This document shows, piece after piece, positions 51,811 through 60,345 of a stretch of 64,000 nt of DNA. Both the position numbers and the translations under genes were made by a program. Source of the DNA: an uncultured Tropicimonas sp. (GTDB lineage: Bacteria; Pseudomonadota; Alphaproteobacteria; Rhodobacterales; Rhodobacteraceae). The stretch covers positions 24,460 through 88,459 of the forward strand of contig CANMIP010000028.1 in the NCBI GenBank assembly GCA_947497945.1, written 5' to 3'. The notes under the pieces were generated by a model that had not been told where the DNA came from, searched no databases, and saw only the letters and a list, made by a program, of their open reading frames with translations. Positions within the stretch are counted from its first letter, which is position 1. The number at the start of each line of letters is the position of its first letter.

Positions 51811-52334
51811 CAAGATAGGCCCTTTCAAGTAATACGCATCAGTGGCGGCGTCGCATTTCTGGAAGAGGCAAATGGCAGCTCTTTCCGGTACCCGCCATTC
51901 GCTGCACCTGACGCCAATGGCAGCTGCGCGCAAGAACTGCCTCGGCGGGTTTGGTGAGGGGTAGGACCTTGAACCGTCTGCCCGAACCAAACATCCCAAG
52001 ACGCGATGCATGGCCACGACCATACAGAAGCAACCATCGGGAAATGTCCGAGACAGGCCGGGCGGCTCTTGAGAAATTCCGCACCACCGGTAATGCTGCC
52101 ATGGTTGATCATAAGGAAAGAGAGTACGCTCGGATGATCGCAATGGCCGTGGATCGCAGTGGGGATTGCCTTTTTTTGCGATTTTACGTGTGTTGAAACG
52201 GTCGTCCGACTGGTGTCGACGTGAGTATTGCGCCACTCCGATTTTGCTGGCGTGAAGTAAATTGTACGTAACGACTTGGGTTGGCCGCCGGGAGTTTGGG
52301 GAGCTGATCGATCAATTGGGAACAGGGGACAACG
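51811..52334. other. Gene-free region upstream of the Gabija-like pair
   Basis: About 520 bp. No open frame here resembles a known protein. The 3' end should hold the promoter of the operon starting at 52335. Short direct or inverted repeats are not obvious. Confidence 0.5.
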
Positions 52335-54404
52335 GTGCAGATCAAGGAAGTTCAAATCGAGAATTTTCGGCTCTTGCGCGATGTCACTATAGGATTCGAA
52401 AATCGCACAACGTTGATTGTCGGCCGGAACAACAGTGGCAAGACGTCGATTGCCGAGCTGTTTAGGAGGCTACTTGGCGATAGGGTACCAGCGTTTAGGA
52501 TCGAGGATTTTTCCTTGGGATGTCACGAGTGCTTTTGGACGGCATTTGAAGCAAGCAACGCGGGGAGGCCGGCACCAGACGTCATCGCACTTCTCCCATC
52601 CATCAAGATCACCATCGACATCACCTACGACATTCATGCCCCTGACCTCGGCCCCCTGAGCGAGTGCATCGTCGATCTCGACCCAGATAGCAGTGACGCA
52701 AGACTTGTTCTTAGCTATGGCCCCAAACCAACCGCGCCTTCGGCGCTTTTCGCCGATCTCGTCGCTGGCGATGATGACGCGATCAACCGCCGGAATCTGT
52801 TCCGGGCGTTGGGCGGCCGCGTACAAGCCGCCTACGCGGCATCTCTGGAGGCAGTTGATCCAAATGATCCGACCAATCGAAAATCTCTGGAGCCGAAAAC
52901 GCTTACGACATTGATCCGGGGCGGCTTCATCAATGCACAGCGAGGCCTGGACGACGACACGCATCGCGAGCGGGATGTTCTGGGGAAGGTTATAGAGGTG
53001 CTATTTCAGTCGGCGTTAACCGACCCCATCGATCCAGAGAAGCGAACAATAGCCGAGCAGCTTAAGGAAGCCGTGGAGAAAATCCAGGGCGACCTACATA
53101 CCGGCTTCAACGCCAAGCTCACCTCACTCTTGCCGACGTTTGACCTGTTCGGATATCCCGGCCTCTCCGATCCGGGCCTCGTTACCGAGACCAGCTTCGA
53201 CGTCGAAAAGCTGCTGAGCGATCACACCAAGGTTCGTTACGTCGGCGTCAATGGCATGACCCTGCCCGAAACCTACAATGGTCTCGGTGTGCGCAACCTC
53301 GTCTATATGCTGCTCCAGTTGTTGCGCTTTTTCCGCGAATATCAGGCCGAGCAGACCGCGGCTGGGGTGCATCTAATCTTCATCGAAGAGCCGGAGGCGC
53401 ATCTGCACCCCCAGATGCAGGAGGTCTTCATCCGGCAGCTCGATCAGATCACCAGCGCTTTCGTCGCCCAGCTCAATAAGAACCGGCCGTGGCCGGTCCA
53501 GTTCGTCGTCACCACCCACTCTCCCCATATGGCGAACGAAGCGCGGTTCGAGGCCATGCGTTATTTCCTCTCGGTGCCAGATGGCGAGGGCATGCGCCGT
53601 TCACTCGTGAAGGATTTGCGCAAGGGTATGGGTGGCGCCCCAGAGCCCGATCGAGAGTTCCTGCATCAGTATCTAACCTTGACCCGTTGCGATCTGTTCT
53701 TCGCCGACAAGGCGGTCCTGGTCGAGGGGGCGGCGGAGCGCATACTGCTTCCGGCCATGATCCGTAAGACCGATAGCGCCGCCGCCGGGCAACCGCAGCT
53801 CGGCAGACAGTATCTCACGGTGATGGAGGTTGGCGGCGCCTATGCCCACCGTTTCTTCGATCTTCTTTCTTTCCTCGAATTGCGCACCCTCATCATCACC
53901 GACATCGACACGGTGAAGCCCAACGATGCCGGGAAGCGCGTGGCCGTACCGGTCGCAGACGGTGTGTTTACCAGCAACGGATGCTTGAAAGCCTGGTTCG
54001 GGGATGATGTTTCACCCGAGGTGCTGTTGGGAAAGACCGCACCTGACAAAACGACCGGCGCTCGGCGCGTCGCCTTCCAGATACCGGAAGCGGCCGACGA
54101 ACCGTGCGGCCGAAGCTTCGAGGACGCCTTCATTCTGGCCAATCCCGCCTGCTTCTCCCTGGACGGCGACCGAGCGCTGGCCGCCTATACCCTGGCTGGG
54201 GATCAAAAGAAGTCTACCTTCGCCCTTGAGCACGCGATCGAGCGTACGGACTGGAACGTCCCTCGATATATCGCCGAGGGGCTGCGATGGCTGGCGGAGG
54301 GCAATCCTGCACCGGGGCCCCCTGCTACGGCGGTCGCGGTTGAGATCGCGGCAGATGCCGCCGGCGAGGCGGTGAACTTGGCCGAGGTTGGCGACAATGG
54401 CTGA
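52335..54404 (+). CDS. OLD-family ATPase-TOPRIM nuclease, GajA-like
   Basis: 689 residues from a GTG behind AGGGGA. ABC-type ATPase with Walker A GRNNSGKTS (30-38), a YNGLGVRNL signature-like segment (about 314-322), Walker B LIFIEEPEAHLHP (about 347-359) and TTHSPH (393-398); then a TOPRIM domain with EGAAER (464-469) and DID (523-525). This is the OLD class that pairs with UvrD/PcrA-like helicases; Gabija GajA (about 578 residues) is the best-known member. The longer C-terminus (about 600-689) is not assigned. Coupled to the helicase gene by an 8-nt overlap. Likely anti-phage nuclease. Confidence 0.85.
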   Translation: MQIKEVQIENFRLLRDVTIGFENRTTLIVGRNNSGKTSIAELFRRLLGDRVPAFRIEDFSLGCHECFWTAFEASNAGRPAPDVIALLPSIKITIDITYDIHAPDLGPLSECIVDLDPDSSDARLVLSYGPKPTAPSALFADLVAGDDDAINRRNLFRALGGRVQAAYAASLEAVDPNDPTNRKSLEPKTLTTLIRGGFINAQRGLDDDTHRERDVLGKVIEVLFQSALTDPIDPEKRTIAEQLKEAVEKIQGDLHTGFNAKLTSLLPTFDLFGYPGLSDPGLVTETSFDVEKLLSDHTKVRYVGVNGMTLPETYNGLGVRNLVYMLLQLLRFFREYQAEQTAAGVHLIFIEEPEAHLHPQMQEVFIRQLDQITSAFVAQLNKNRPWPVQFVVTTHSPHMANEARFEAMRYFLSVPDGEGMRRSLVKDLRKGMGGAPEPDREFLHQYLTLTRCDLFFADKAVLVEGAAERILLPAMIRKTDSAAAGQPQLGRQYLTVMEVGGAYAHRFFDLLSFLELRTLIITDIDTVKPNDAGKRVAVPVADGVFTSNGCLKAWFGDDVSPEVLLGKTAPDKTTGARRVAFQIPEAADEPCGRSFEDAFILANPACFSLDGDRALAAYTLAGDQKKSTFALEHAIERTDWNVPRYIAEGLRWLAEGNPAPGPPATAVAVEIAADAAGEAVNLAEVGDNG

Positions 54405-56166
54405 GGAAGCGGAAAATCCCGCAGATGCCGCCGGACGCGTCGCCCTTGAGCGACTGTTCGCTTGTCTCGACGAAGGGCACAACTTTCGTCTGGAGGCGGG
54501 CGCTGGTGCTGGAAAGACCTACTCGCTCGACAAGGCACTACATCGCCTGATCGACCGCCGGGGCGCCGAGCTTCTTCGTCGCGGCCAGCAAGTTGGCTGC
54601 ATCACCTACACCAACGTCGCCAAGGACGAGATTATCTCCCGTATCCAGGCTCATCCGGCCGTGCGTCCCGAGACGATCCACGGCTTTTGCTGGTCCGTCC
54701 TACAAGACTTCCAATCCACGCTCCGCACGCTTGTGCCCGCTCTTGACGGCTGGGCCGAACGTCTCGAACCTGTTGGAGGCATTGGAGCGCGCCGTGTCCA
54801 CTACGAACTGGGATATCCCAGCGTCGGTGACCAGCAGGTGACACTTCGGCATGAAGACGTTCTGGCGCTGATGAAGCGGGCCCTTACCTATCCGAAGTTC
54901 CGATCGATTCTGACGGCGCGATATCCCATCCTGCTCATCGACGAATACCAGGACACTAACGCCGGTTTCGTCGATGCGATCAAAGCATGGTTTCTGGACT
55001 CGGGTCGAGGTCCTAAACTCGGCCTGTTCGGCGATCACTGGCAAAAGATCTATGGCGAGGGCTGCGGCTTGGTCGAGCACGCGGCGCTGGAAGTGATCGA
55101 CAAGAACGCAAATTTCCGATCCACCGACGCGATCGTCCAGGTTCTGAATCGAATGCGACCAGCGTTGCCGCAAATGGTGCGCGATCCTGCCGTGCCGGGT
55201 GAGGCGCGCGTGTTTCATACCAATCTCTGGTCTGGCGTCAGGCGAACCGGACAGGGCGGCGGTCACTGGACCGGTGATACAAGCCCCGAGGCAGCTAAGG
55301 CATATTTCGCGCACATCAGAAATCGACTTGCGGCCGAGGGCTGGGACTTCGCGGTCGGGAAAACCAAGATTCTCATGCTCAGCCACAGTGTGCTTGCTCG
55401 CGAGCAGGGATATGCGAGCATTCCTCCGATCTACGGCCAGTTCAACGATCCTTGGCTGAAAAAGAACGATCCTCACATCAAATTCCTGGCTGATCAGCTT
55501 GAGCCGGCCTGCACCGCCTACAAGGCAAAGCGCTACGGCGAAATGTTCGGTTACTTCGGAACCGGAACGCCTAAAGTCCAAAAGCACGCGGACAAGGTGG
55601 CCTGGTCGGATACCATGAATGCACTGATCGCGCTGCGAACATCGGGGACGATCGGCGATGTTGTCGACTTCATCGTCGGTCAGCCGCGCATGCGTCTACC
55701 AGAGTCTGTTGCAGAAGCCGAACGACGACTGGCCGCCGCAGGCCTCGAGCCAATCGAAGGGGAATCCCGCCGCGTTACCCAATTGCGGAAACTGCGTGCG
55801 GTCACCTATACCGAGTTGATCGCTCTCAAACAGTTCATCGATGGGCACACCCCCTTTGCCACGAAGCACGGCGCGAAGGGCGCAGAGTTCGAGAACGTGC
55901 TGGTGGTCGTCGGTCGCGGGTGGAGCAAATACAATTTTGCGAAGATGCTCGAATGGATCGAACCTGGTCCGCCCGCCGACAAAATCGAGTTCTTCGAAAA
56001 CAATCGCAATCTGTTCTATGTGGCATGTTCACGGCCCAAGGTTCGCTTGGCGATCTTGTTTACACAAGTGCTCAGTGTAAATGCGATGGCGCGGCTCACA
56101 GCCTGGTTCGGCGCTGACAACATTGTCGCCTTGCCGGCTGACCCGGAGGCGGCCGTGCAAGCATAA
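54397..56166 (+). CDS. UvrD/PcrA-like helicase, GajB-like
   Basis: 589 residues from ATG 54397 within the end of the upstream gene. SF1 motifs: Walker A EAGAGAGKTYS (33-43), motif Ia (TYTNVAKDEI), motif II LLIDEYQDT, LFGDHWQKIY, motif IV-like and late motifs including THKGAKGAEFENVLVV-like segment (here TKHGAKGAEFENVLVVVGRG) and NLFYVACSRPK. GajB of Gabija is shorter (about 494 residues). With the OLD nuclease it forms a Gabija-type two-gene defence unit. Confidence 0.85.
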   Translation: MAEEAENPADAAGRVALERLFACLDEGHNFRLEAGAGAGKTYSLDKALHRLIDRRGAELLRRGQQVGCITYTNVAKDEIISRIQAHPAVRPETIHGFCWSVLQDFQSTLRTLVPALDGWAERLEPVGGIGARRVHYELGYPSVGDQQVTLRHEDVLALMKRALTYPKFRSILTARYPILLIDEYQDTNAGFVDAIKAWFLDSGRGPKLGLFGDHWQKIYGEGCGLVEHAALEVIDKNANFRSTDAIVQVLNRMRPALPQMVRDPAVPGEARVFHTNLWSGVRRTGQGGGHWTGDTSPEAAKAYFAHIRNRLAAEGWDFAVGKTKILMLSHSVLAREQGYASIPPIYGQFNDPWLKKNDPHIKFLADQLEPACTAYKAKRYGEMFGYFGTGTPKVQKHADKVAWSDTMNALIALRTSGTIGDVVDFIVGQPRMRLPESVAEAERRLAAAGLEPIEGESRRVTQLRKLRAVTYTELIALKQFIDGHTPFATKHGAKGAEFENVLVVVGRGWSKYNFAKMLEWIEPGPPADKIEFFENNRNLFYVACSRPKVRLAILFTQVLSVNAMARLTAWFGADNIVALPADPEAAVQA

Positions 56167-56444
56167 GGGTTTCTGATGGGCTGGAACCGGTCATGCGTCG
56201 CGCCAGTTTCGAATGTCTGCATTGGGCCGGTCGCGTCGTCAAAAACGATTCCGGATGTGCAGGATCTGCACGTGCTCTAAGTTCCGGAATGCAAAGTTTG
56301 CGGCTGCAACGGTCCCGGTGACGGTTGGCGGATAGACACGCATCGCTGACCTCAATTACGACCGAGCAATTGTCGAAGAGTCGGTAATCGACATCTTCTC
56401 TAATTAACATAACGTTTATTACGGGCCATTCGGAACCACAGGGG

Positions 56445-57555
56445 GTGGATTCACAAATGAAGTGCAAATTCTGTACGAATACAGAAGCTTGCATGGAGGT
56501 TGTTGAATGGGAAGCCACTACTCCCACCTGAGTCTGGAAGAACGTCGTAAGATCGCGAAGTGGCTTACGGCCAATATGCCGATTGCAGAGATTGCCGACC
56601 GATTGGGTCGAGACGCCTCGACAATCTACCGCGATATCAAGCGGAACCGGTACACTGACAGAGAGCTGCCCGAACTGGACGGCTATCACGCAGTCACTGC
56701 GCAAGACATGAATGAACGACGACGTGCAGTTCATCGCAAGCTTGTCGTCCATCCCGAGTTGAAAGCCGCTGTCGAGGAAGCGCTCAGGTCGGGTTGGTCA
56801 CCCGAGCAGATCGCAGGCCGGATGCGTCTGGAGAACCACCAGGTTCGCATCAGCCACGAGACGATCTACCGGTTCGCCTATTCGAAGGAAGGCCGGGACG
56901 AGGCCTTCTATCGGCACCTGCCCGAGCACCGCAGACGTCGTCGCCCGCGTGGATACCGCAGGCATCATCGAACCCAGGTGTTCGACAGCCAAAGCCTGTC
57001 ACGCAGGCCTGAGCGCATCGCAGAACGCCGTGAGTTTGGCCATTGGGAATGCGACCTGATGATGTTCCGCAAGGAGCACGGGAAGATCAACGTCACCTCT
57101 CTCGTCGAACGCGTCAGTCGCTACACCGTCGTCCTGCGCAATGAGGATCGCCAGTCCAAGCCAATCATGGAGGCACTGATCGGCGGTCTGGCTCCCCTGC
57201 CCTCGGATGCCCGCCAGTCGATTACCTTCGACAGAGGCACCGAGTTCTCCGCGTGGAAACGGCTGAAAGACGGCATCGGAGCCGACAGCTGGTTCTGCGA
57301 TCCGCAAGCACCGTGGCAGAAGGGAACCGTGGAGAACACCAACAACCGGCTCAGAAGGTATCTGCCCCGCTCAACCGATCCGACGGCGCTGACAAATCGA
57401 AATTTGAGGTCGATTTGCCACCGCCTCAACTCCACGCCGCGCAAGTGCCTCGGCTACCGGACACCCGCCGAGGTCTTCGAGAGCAACCTGATAGCGATCC
57501 GGAACAGACTGGAATAGAAAGGGAAATCAGAATCTGCACTTCAGCGTGAGTTCAC
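56445..57555 (+). mobile_element. IS30-family insertion sequence
   Basis: Terminal inverted repeats: TGAAGTGCAAATTCTG at 56458-56473 and its near-complement at 57528-57543 (15 of 16), extending outward to GTGGATTCAC on the left and GTGAGTTCAC on the right, so the element is about 1.1 kb. It carries one intact transposase and lies between the defence pair and the Cus operon. The target duplication is not clear. The 56167-56444 stretch to its left shows nothing. Confidence 0.8.
56507..57517 (+). CDS. IS30-family transposase
   Basis: 336 residues. N-terminal HTH (LSLEERRKIAKWLTANMPIAEIADRLGRDASTIYRDIKRN), second HTH region (SPEQIAGRMR) and a DDE catalytic core with Asp in EFGHWECDLM, Asp in ITFDRGTEF and Glu in KGTVENTNNRLRRYLP. 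All residues intact, so probably active. Confidence 0.95.
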   Translation: MGSHYSHLSLEERRKIAKWLTANMPIAEIADRLGRDASTIYRDIKRNRYTDRELPELDGYHAVTAQDMNERRRAVHRKLVVHPELKAAVEEALRSGWSPEQIAGRMRLENHQVRISHETIYRFAYSKEGRDEAFYRHLPEHRRRRRPRGYRRHHRTQVFDSQSLSRRPERIAERREFGHWECDLMMFRKEHGKINVTSLVERVSRYTVVLRNEDRQSKPIMEALIGGLAPLPSDARQSITFDRGTEFSAWKRLKDGIGADSWFCDPQAPWQKGTVENTNNRLRRYLPRSTDPTALTNRNLRSICHRLNSTPRKCLGYRTPAEVFESNLIAIRNRLE

Positions 57556-57658
57556 AGGCGTGCCGGACATATCGACACCCCTTGGAGGAAGCACTTATTT
57601 CGGACAGATCGCGAGAATGTATATTGCCTGCTCGAGACGACCTGAATAAGTCGGGTAT

Positions 57659-58063
57659 ATGACAAGAGCGACAGTCACACACGCCTCATGGCGCATCACA
57701 GCACTGATTGCCTGTCTGGCGCTCGTGATCGGCAGCCTGTCCTTTGTCTATTCCGGATCGCAACACATGGCTCATGCCGCCAGTGCGGTCGAGCAGGTAG
57801 ATACGACACCGACGGGCGCCCATATCGGGCACGCCGCGTACAAACTCGCGGAAGCTCGTACCGCGTCCTCCGAGCACTGCAGTTCGGACGCCGCGCAGCC
57901 ATCGGAATGCCATTTGGCCGGGTGCTGCCTGGCTGAACTGCAATCTCCGCATCTCCCGCCTCACGTAAAAATCGTACGCGGCCCAAGCCAGCGTCCATTG
58001 GCGAATCTTGTCAAATCGTTGCCCGCAGCTTCTCTGCCAAAACGCCCTCCTCGGTCCCTCTGA
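57659..58063 (+). CDS. Small exported His/Cys-containing protein before the Cus operon
   Basis: 134 residues with a hydrophobic signal or anchor (about 13-32), several His (QHMAHAAS, HIGHAAY) and Cys residues (EHCSSD, SECHLAGCC). A weak DUF2946-like look. Its position before cusB and the His/Cys content suggest a periplasmic metal-sensing or -binding role; the function is unknown. Confidence 0.6.
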   Translation: MTRATVTHASWRITALIACLALVIGSLSFVYSGSQHMAHAASAVEQVDTTPTGAHIGHAAYKLAEARTASSEHCSSDAAQPSECHLAGCCLAELQSPHLPPHVKIVRGPSQRPLANLVKSLPAASLPKRPPRSL

Positions 58064-58155
58064 CATCGCTCTTGCGACCCTGAACACAGGGTTTTTCTTG
58101 GTCGAAATGTTGTCTTTGGGCCGACTGCAATGGGGTCGGCTGCCTGGAGGTTGTC

Positions 58156-60345
58156 ATGCGCGGACGTTTTGCGGCGCTCAGTATTCTTGCCCTTGCCGGG
58201 GGCGTGGCCGGCGGAGTCTTTCTTGAGCGGCTCTACCTCAATCCTGTGGACGGGGCTGGTTCCGACGGTCCGGATATTCTCTATTGGGTGGCACCGATGG
58301 ATGCGAATTTCCGCCGCGACGGGCCGGGAAAATCGCCGATGGGAATGGACCTGGTCCCGGTCTATGCCGGGCAAGAGCCTGCGGGCGATCCCGAAGAGGT
58401 CACGCTGAGCGCGGCAGAGATCAATGCGATCGGTGTTCGCACCGCCCTGGCGCAGGTGACCGATGTCGCGCAGCGCATCGAGACCGTGGGCTTCGTCGGC
58501 TATGACGAGCACAAGACAAGCCATGTCCATACCCGTGTGGAGGGCTGGATTGAACGCCTGGAAGTCCGTGCCGTGGGAGACCGAGTCGACAAGGGCCAGG
58601 TATTGTTCGACTTGTTCTCGCCTCTTGTGGCGGCCGCGACAGGAGACCTCGTTCGGGCACTCGATGACCGCGATCCGCGCATCCTCGACTCCGCCCGCAA
58701 CAAGCTGCTGAGCCACGGGATGTCGTCCCGCCAGTTGGCCGAGATCGAGCGCAGCGGGGAGCTTGCGCGCAATATCGAGATCGAGGCGCCACAGGATGGT
58801 GTCGTGATCTCGCTCGAGGCGGCGGACGGCATGTATCTTCAACCGGGAACACGTGCTTTCTCCGTTGCCGACCTGAGCAGCGTCTGGCTGATCGTGGATG
58901 TGTTCGAGCGCGACATTGCCCGTCTTTCGGACGCCATGCGCGCCGTGGCCCGGTTCGAACATCTCTCTGGTCGCAGCTTCGAGGGCGAGATCGACTACGT
59001 CTATCCGGAGCTCGACCCGCGCACCCGCACGCTTCCCGTGCGCCTGCGCTTCGACAACGCCGAGGGCCTCCTGCGCCCCGGCATGTTCGGAAGCGTGAGC
59101 CTTCTGCCCGAGACCGGCCAGCAGGTTCTGACCATTCCGTCCGAGGCCGTCATCCGCACCGGAGCAGCGGAACGCGTCATCCTGAAGACCGGCGAGGGCA
59201 CGTTCCGGCCGCGCCTCGTCACCACCGGGCTGCGCGACAATTTCGGCGAGAGCGGACGCACCGAAATCCTGCAGGGGCTGGCCCCGGGCGAGGAGGTCGT
59301 CGCATCGGCACATTTCCTCATCGACAGCGAGAGTGCGCTGAACGCCGGTTTCATGCGCATGGCCCCGACCGATCAGGAACCGGCGCGCGGAACCGGGACG
59401 CTGGTTGCGCTTGACCGGGCCAACCGCATGGCGACGGTGAGCCACGACGCTCTTGAGAGCCTCGACTGGCCCGCCATGGCATCGCAGTTCCCAATCCGGG
59501 CGGACCTGTCTCTCGACCGCCTCCAGGAAGGCGATGCGGTTGCATTCACCGTCGCGCGCGGCGCCGACGGCCTGCTTGGTCTGCTGGAACTGGGGCCGGA
59601 CGATGGCGTCGCGGCAACCGGGACCGGCATGGCGCTGGCGGTCACGCCCGACGGCAAGCTCACGCTTGCGCATGATCCGATACCAGAGCTCGGTTGGCCG
59701 GCGATGCAGATGGACCTGTCCGTCTCCGGTCTGGATCCGGCCATGGTTCCGGTCGAGGCGCACATTGAGTTCGACCTGGCAAAGGACGATGCGGGAATGT
59801 TCTCGATCATCGCTGTCCGCGCCGTGGGCGACGCGGCACCCGCGCTCGCCGAACCCGCTCACCCCGAGCAAGCCCCGCCCATCGTGGTCTCCGGCACCAT
59901 CGATGCGGTCGACGGCGCGGCTCGGACGGCCACCGTGACCCATGGACCGATGAAGGAGATCGGCATGCCCGGCATGACGATGGACTTCACCATCGATCCC
60001 ACGATCGACCCTGCCGAACTCGTCACCGGCACCGAGATGACACTGACATTCGCCCGGCCGGACAGCATGACGATGGTGCTTGCGGCTGCCGAACCCTTGG
60101 TTCCCGCCATGGAAGTGTCCGGTCAGATCAACTCGGTCGATCTGTCCGCACGGATGGCCAATGTCACCCATGGACCCATGGTCGAGATCGGTATGCCCGG
60201 CATGACCATGGATTTCGTAATTTCCGAGCTTGTCGATCCCGCTGACCTGCCTCTCGGAACGGAGTTGACGCTCCTGCTGGACCGAAACCCCGATTTCTCC
60301 ATGACGCTCGTTGGCGTCGCCGCTACCGAAAGCCTGACGCAATGA
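58156..60345 (+). CDS. cusB: CusB-like RND efflux adaptor with four C-terminal CusF-like domains
   Basis: 729 residues against about 400-500 for usual adaptors. N-terminal membrane or signal segment (about 5-22), a heavy-metal-binding motif YWVAPMDANFRRDGPGKSPMGMDLVPVY (43-70), then the periplasmic adaptor core (about 85-395) with hairpin, lipoyl and beta-barrel parts. Residues about 413-725 are four tandem CusF-like units: GTLVALDRANRMATVSHDAL...LDWPAM (degenerate), LAVTPDGKLTLAHDPIPELGWPAM, and two close copies with HGPM.EIGMPGMTMDF. The H/W/M ligand set of CusF is best kept in repeats 2 to 4, with Trp replaced by Met in repeats 3 and 4. Overlaps cusA by 4 nt. Confidence 0.92.
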   Translation: MRGRFAALSILALAGGVAGGVFLERLYLNPVDGAGSDGPDILYWVAPMDANFRRDGPGKSPMGMDLVPVYAGQEPAGDPEEVTLSAAEINAIGVRTALAQVTDVAQRIETVGFVGYDEHKTSHVHTRVEGWIERLEVRAVGDRVDKGQVLFDLFSPLVAAATGDLVRALDDRDPRILDSARNKLLSHGMSSRQLAEIERSGELARNIEIEAPQDGVVISLEAADGMYLQPGTRAFSVADLSSVWLIVDVFERDIARLSDAMRAVARFEHLSGRSFEGEIDYVYPELDPRTRTLPVRLRFDNAEGLLRPGMFGSVSLLPETGQQVLTIPSEAVIRTGAAERVILKTGEGTFRPRLVTTGLRDNFGESGRTEILQGLAPGEEVVASAHFLIDSESALNAGFMRMAPTDQEPARGTGTLVALDRANRMATVSHDALESLDWPAMASQFPIRADLSLDRLQEGDAVAFTVARGADGLLGLLELGPDDGVAATGTGMALAVTPDGKLTLAHDPIPELGWPAMQMDLSVSGLDPAMVPVEAHIEFDLAKDDAGMFSIIAVRAVGDAAPALAEPAHPEQAPPIVVSGTIDAVDGAARTATVTHGPMKEIGMPGMTMDFTIDPTIDPAELVTGTEMTLTFARPDSMTMVLAAAEPLVPAMEVSGQINSVDLSARMANVTHGPMVEIGMPGMTMDFVISELVDPADLPLGTELTLLLDRNPDFSMTLVGVAATESLTQ

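Noticed and set aside
51811..52236. A 162-codon minus-strand frame in the gap before the Gabija-like pair
   Set aside because: Low-complexity and Cys/Arg/Pro-rich sequence without homology, no plausible ribosome-binding site.
57961..60342. A 793-codon minus-strand open frame over the Cus adaptor
   Set aside because: Exactly antisense to cusB; His/Arg-rich mirror of the true coding strand with no family match.
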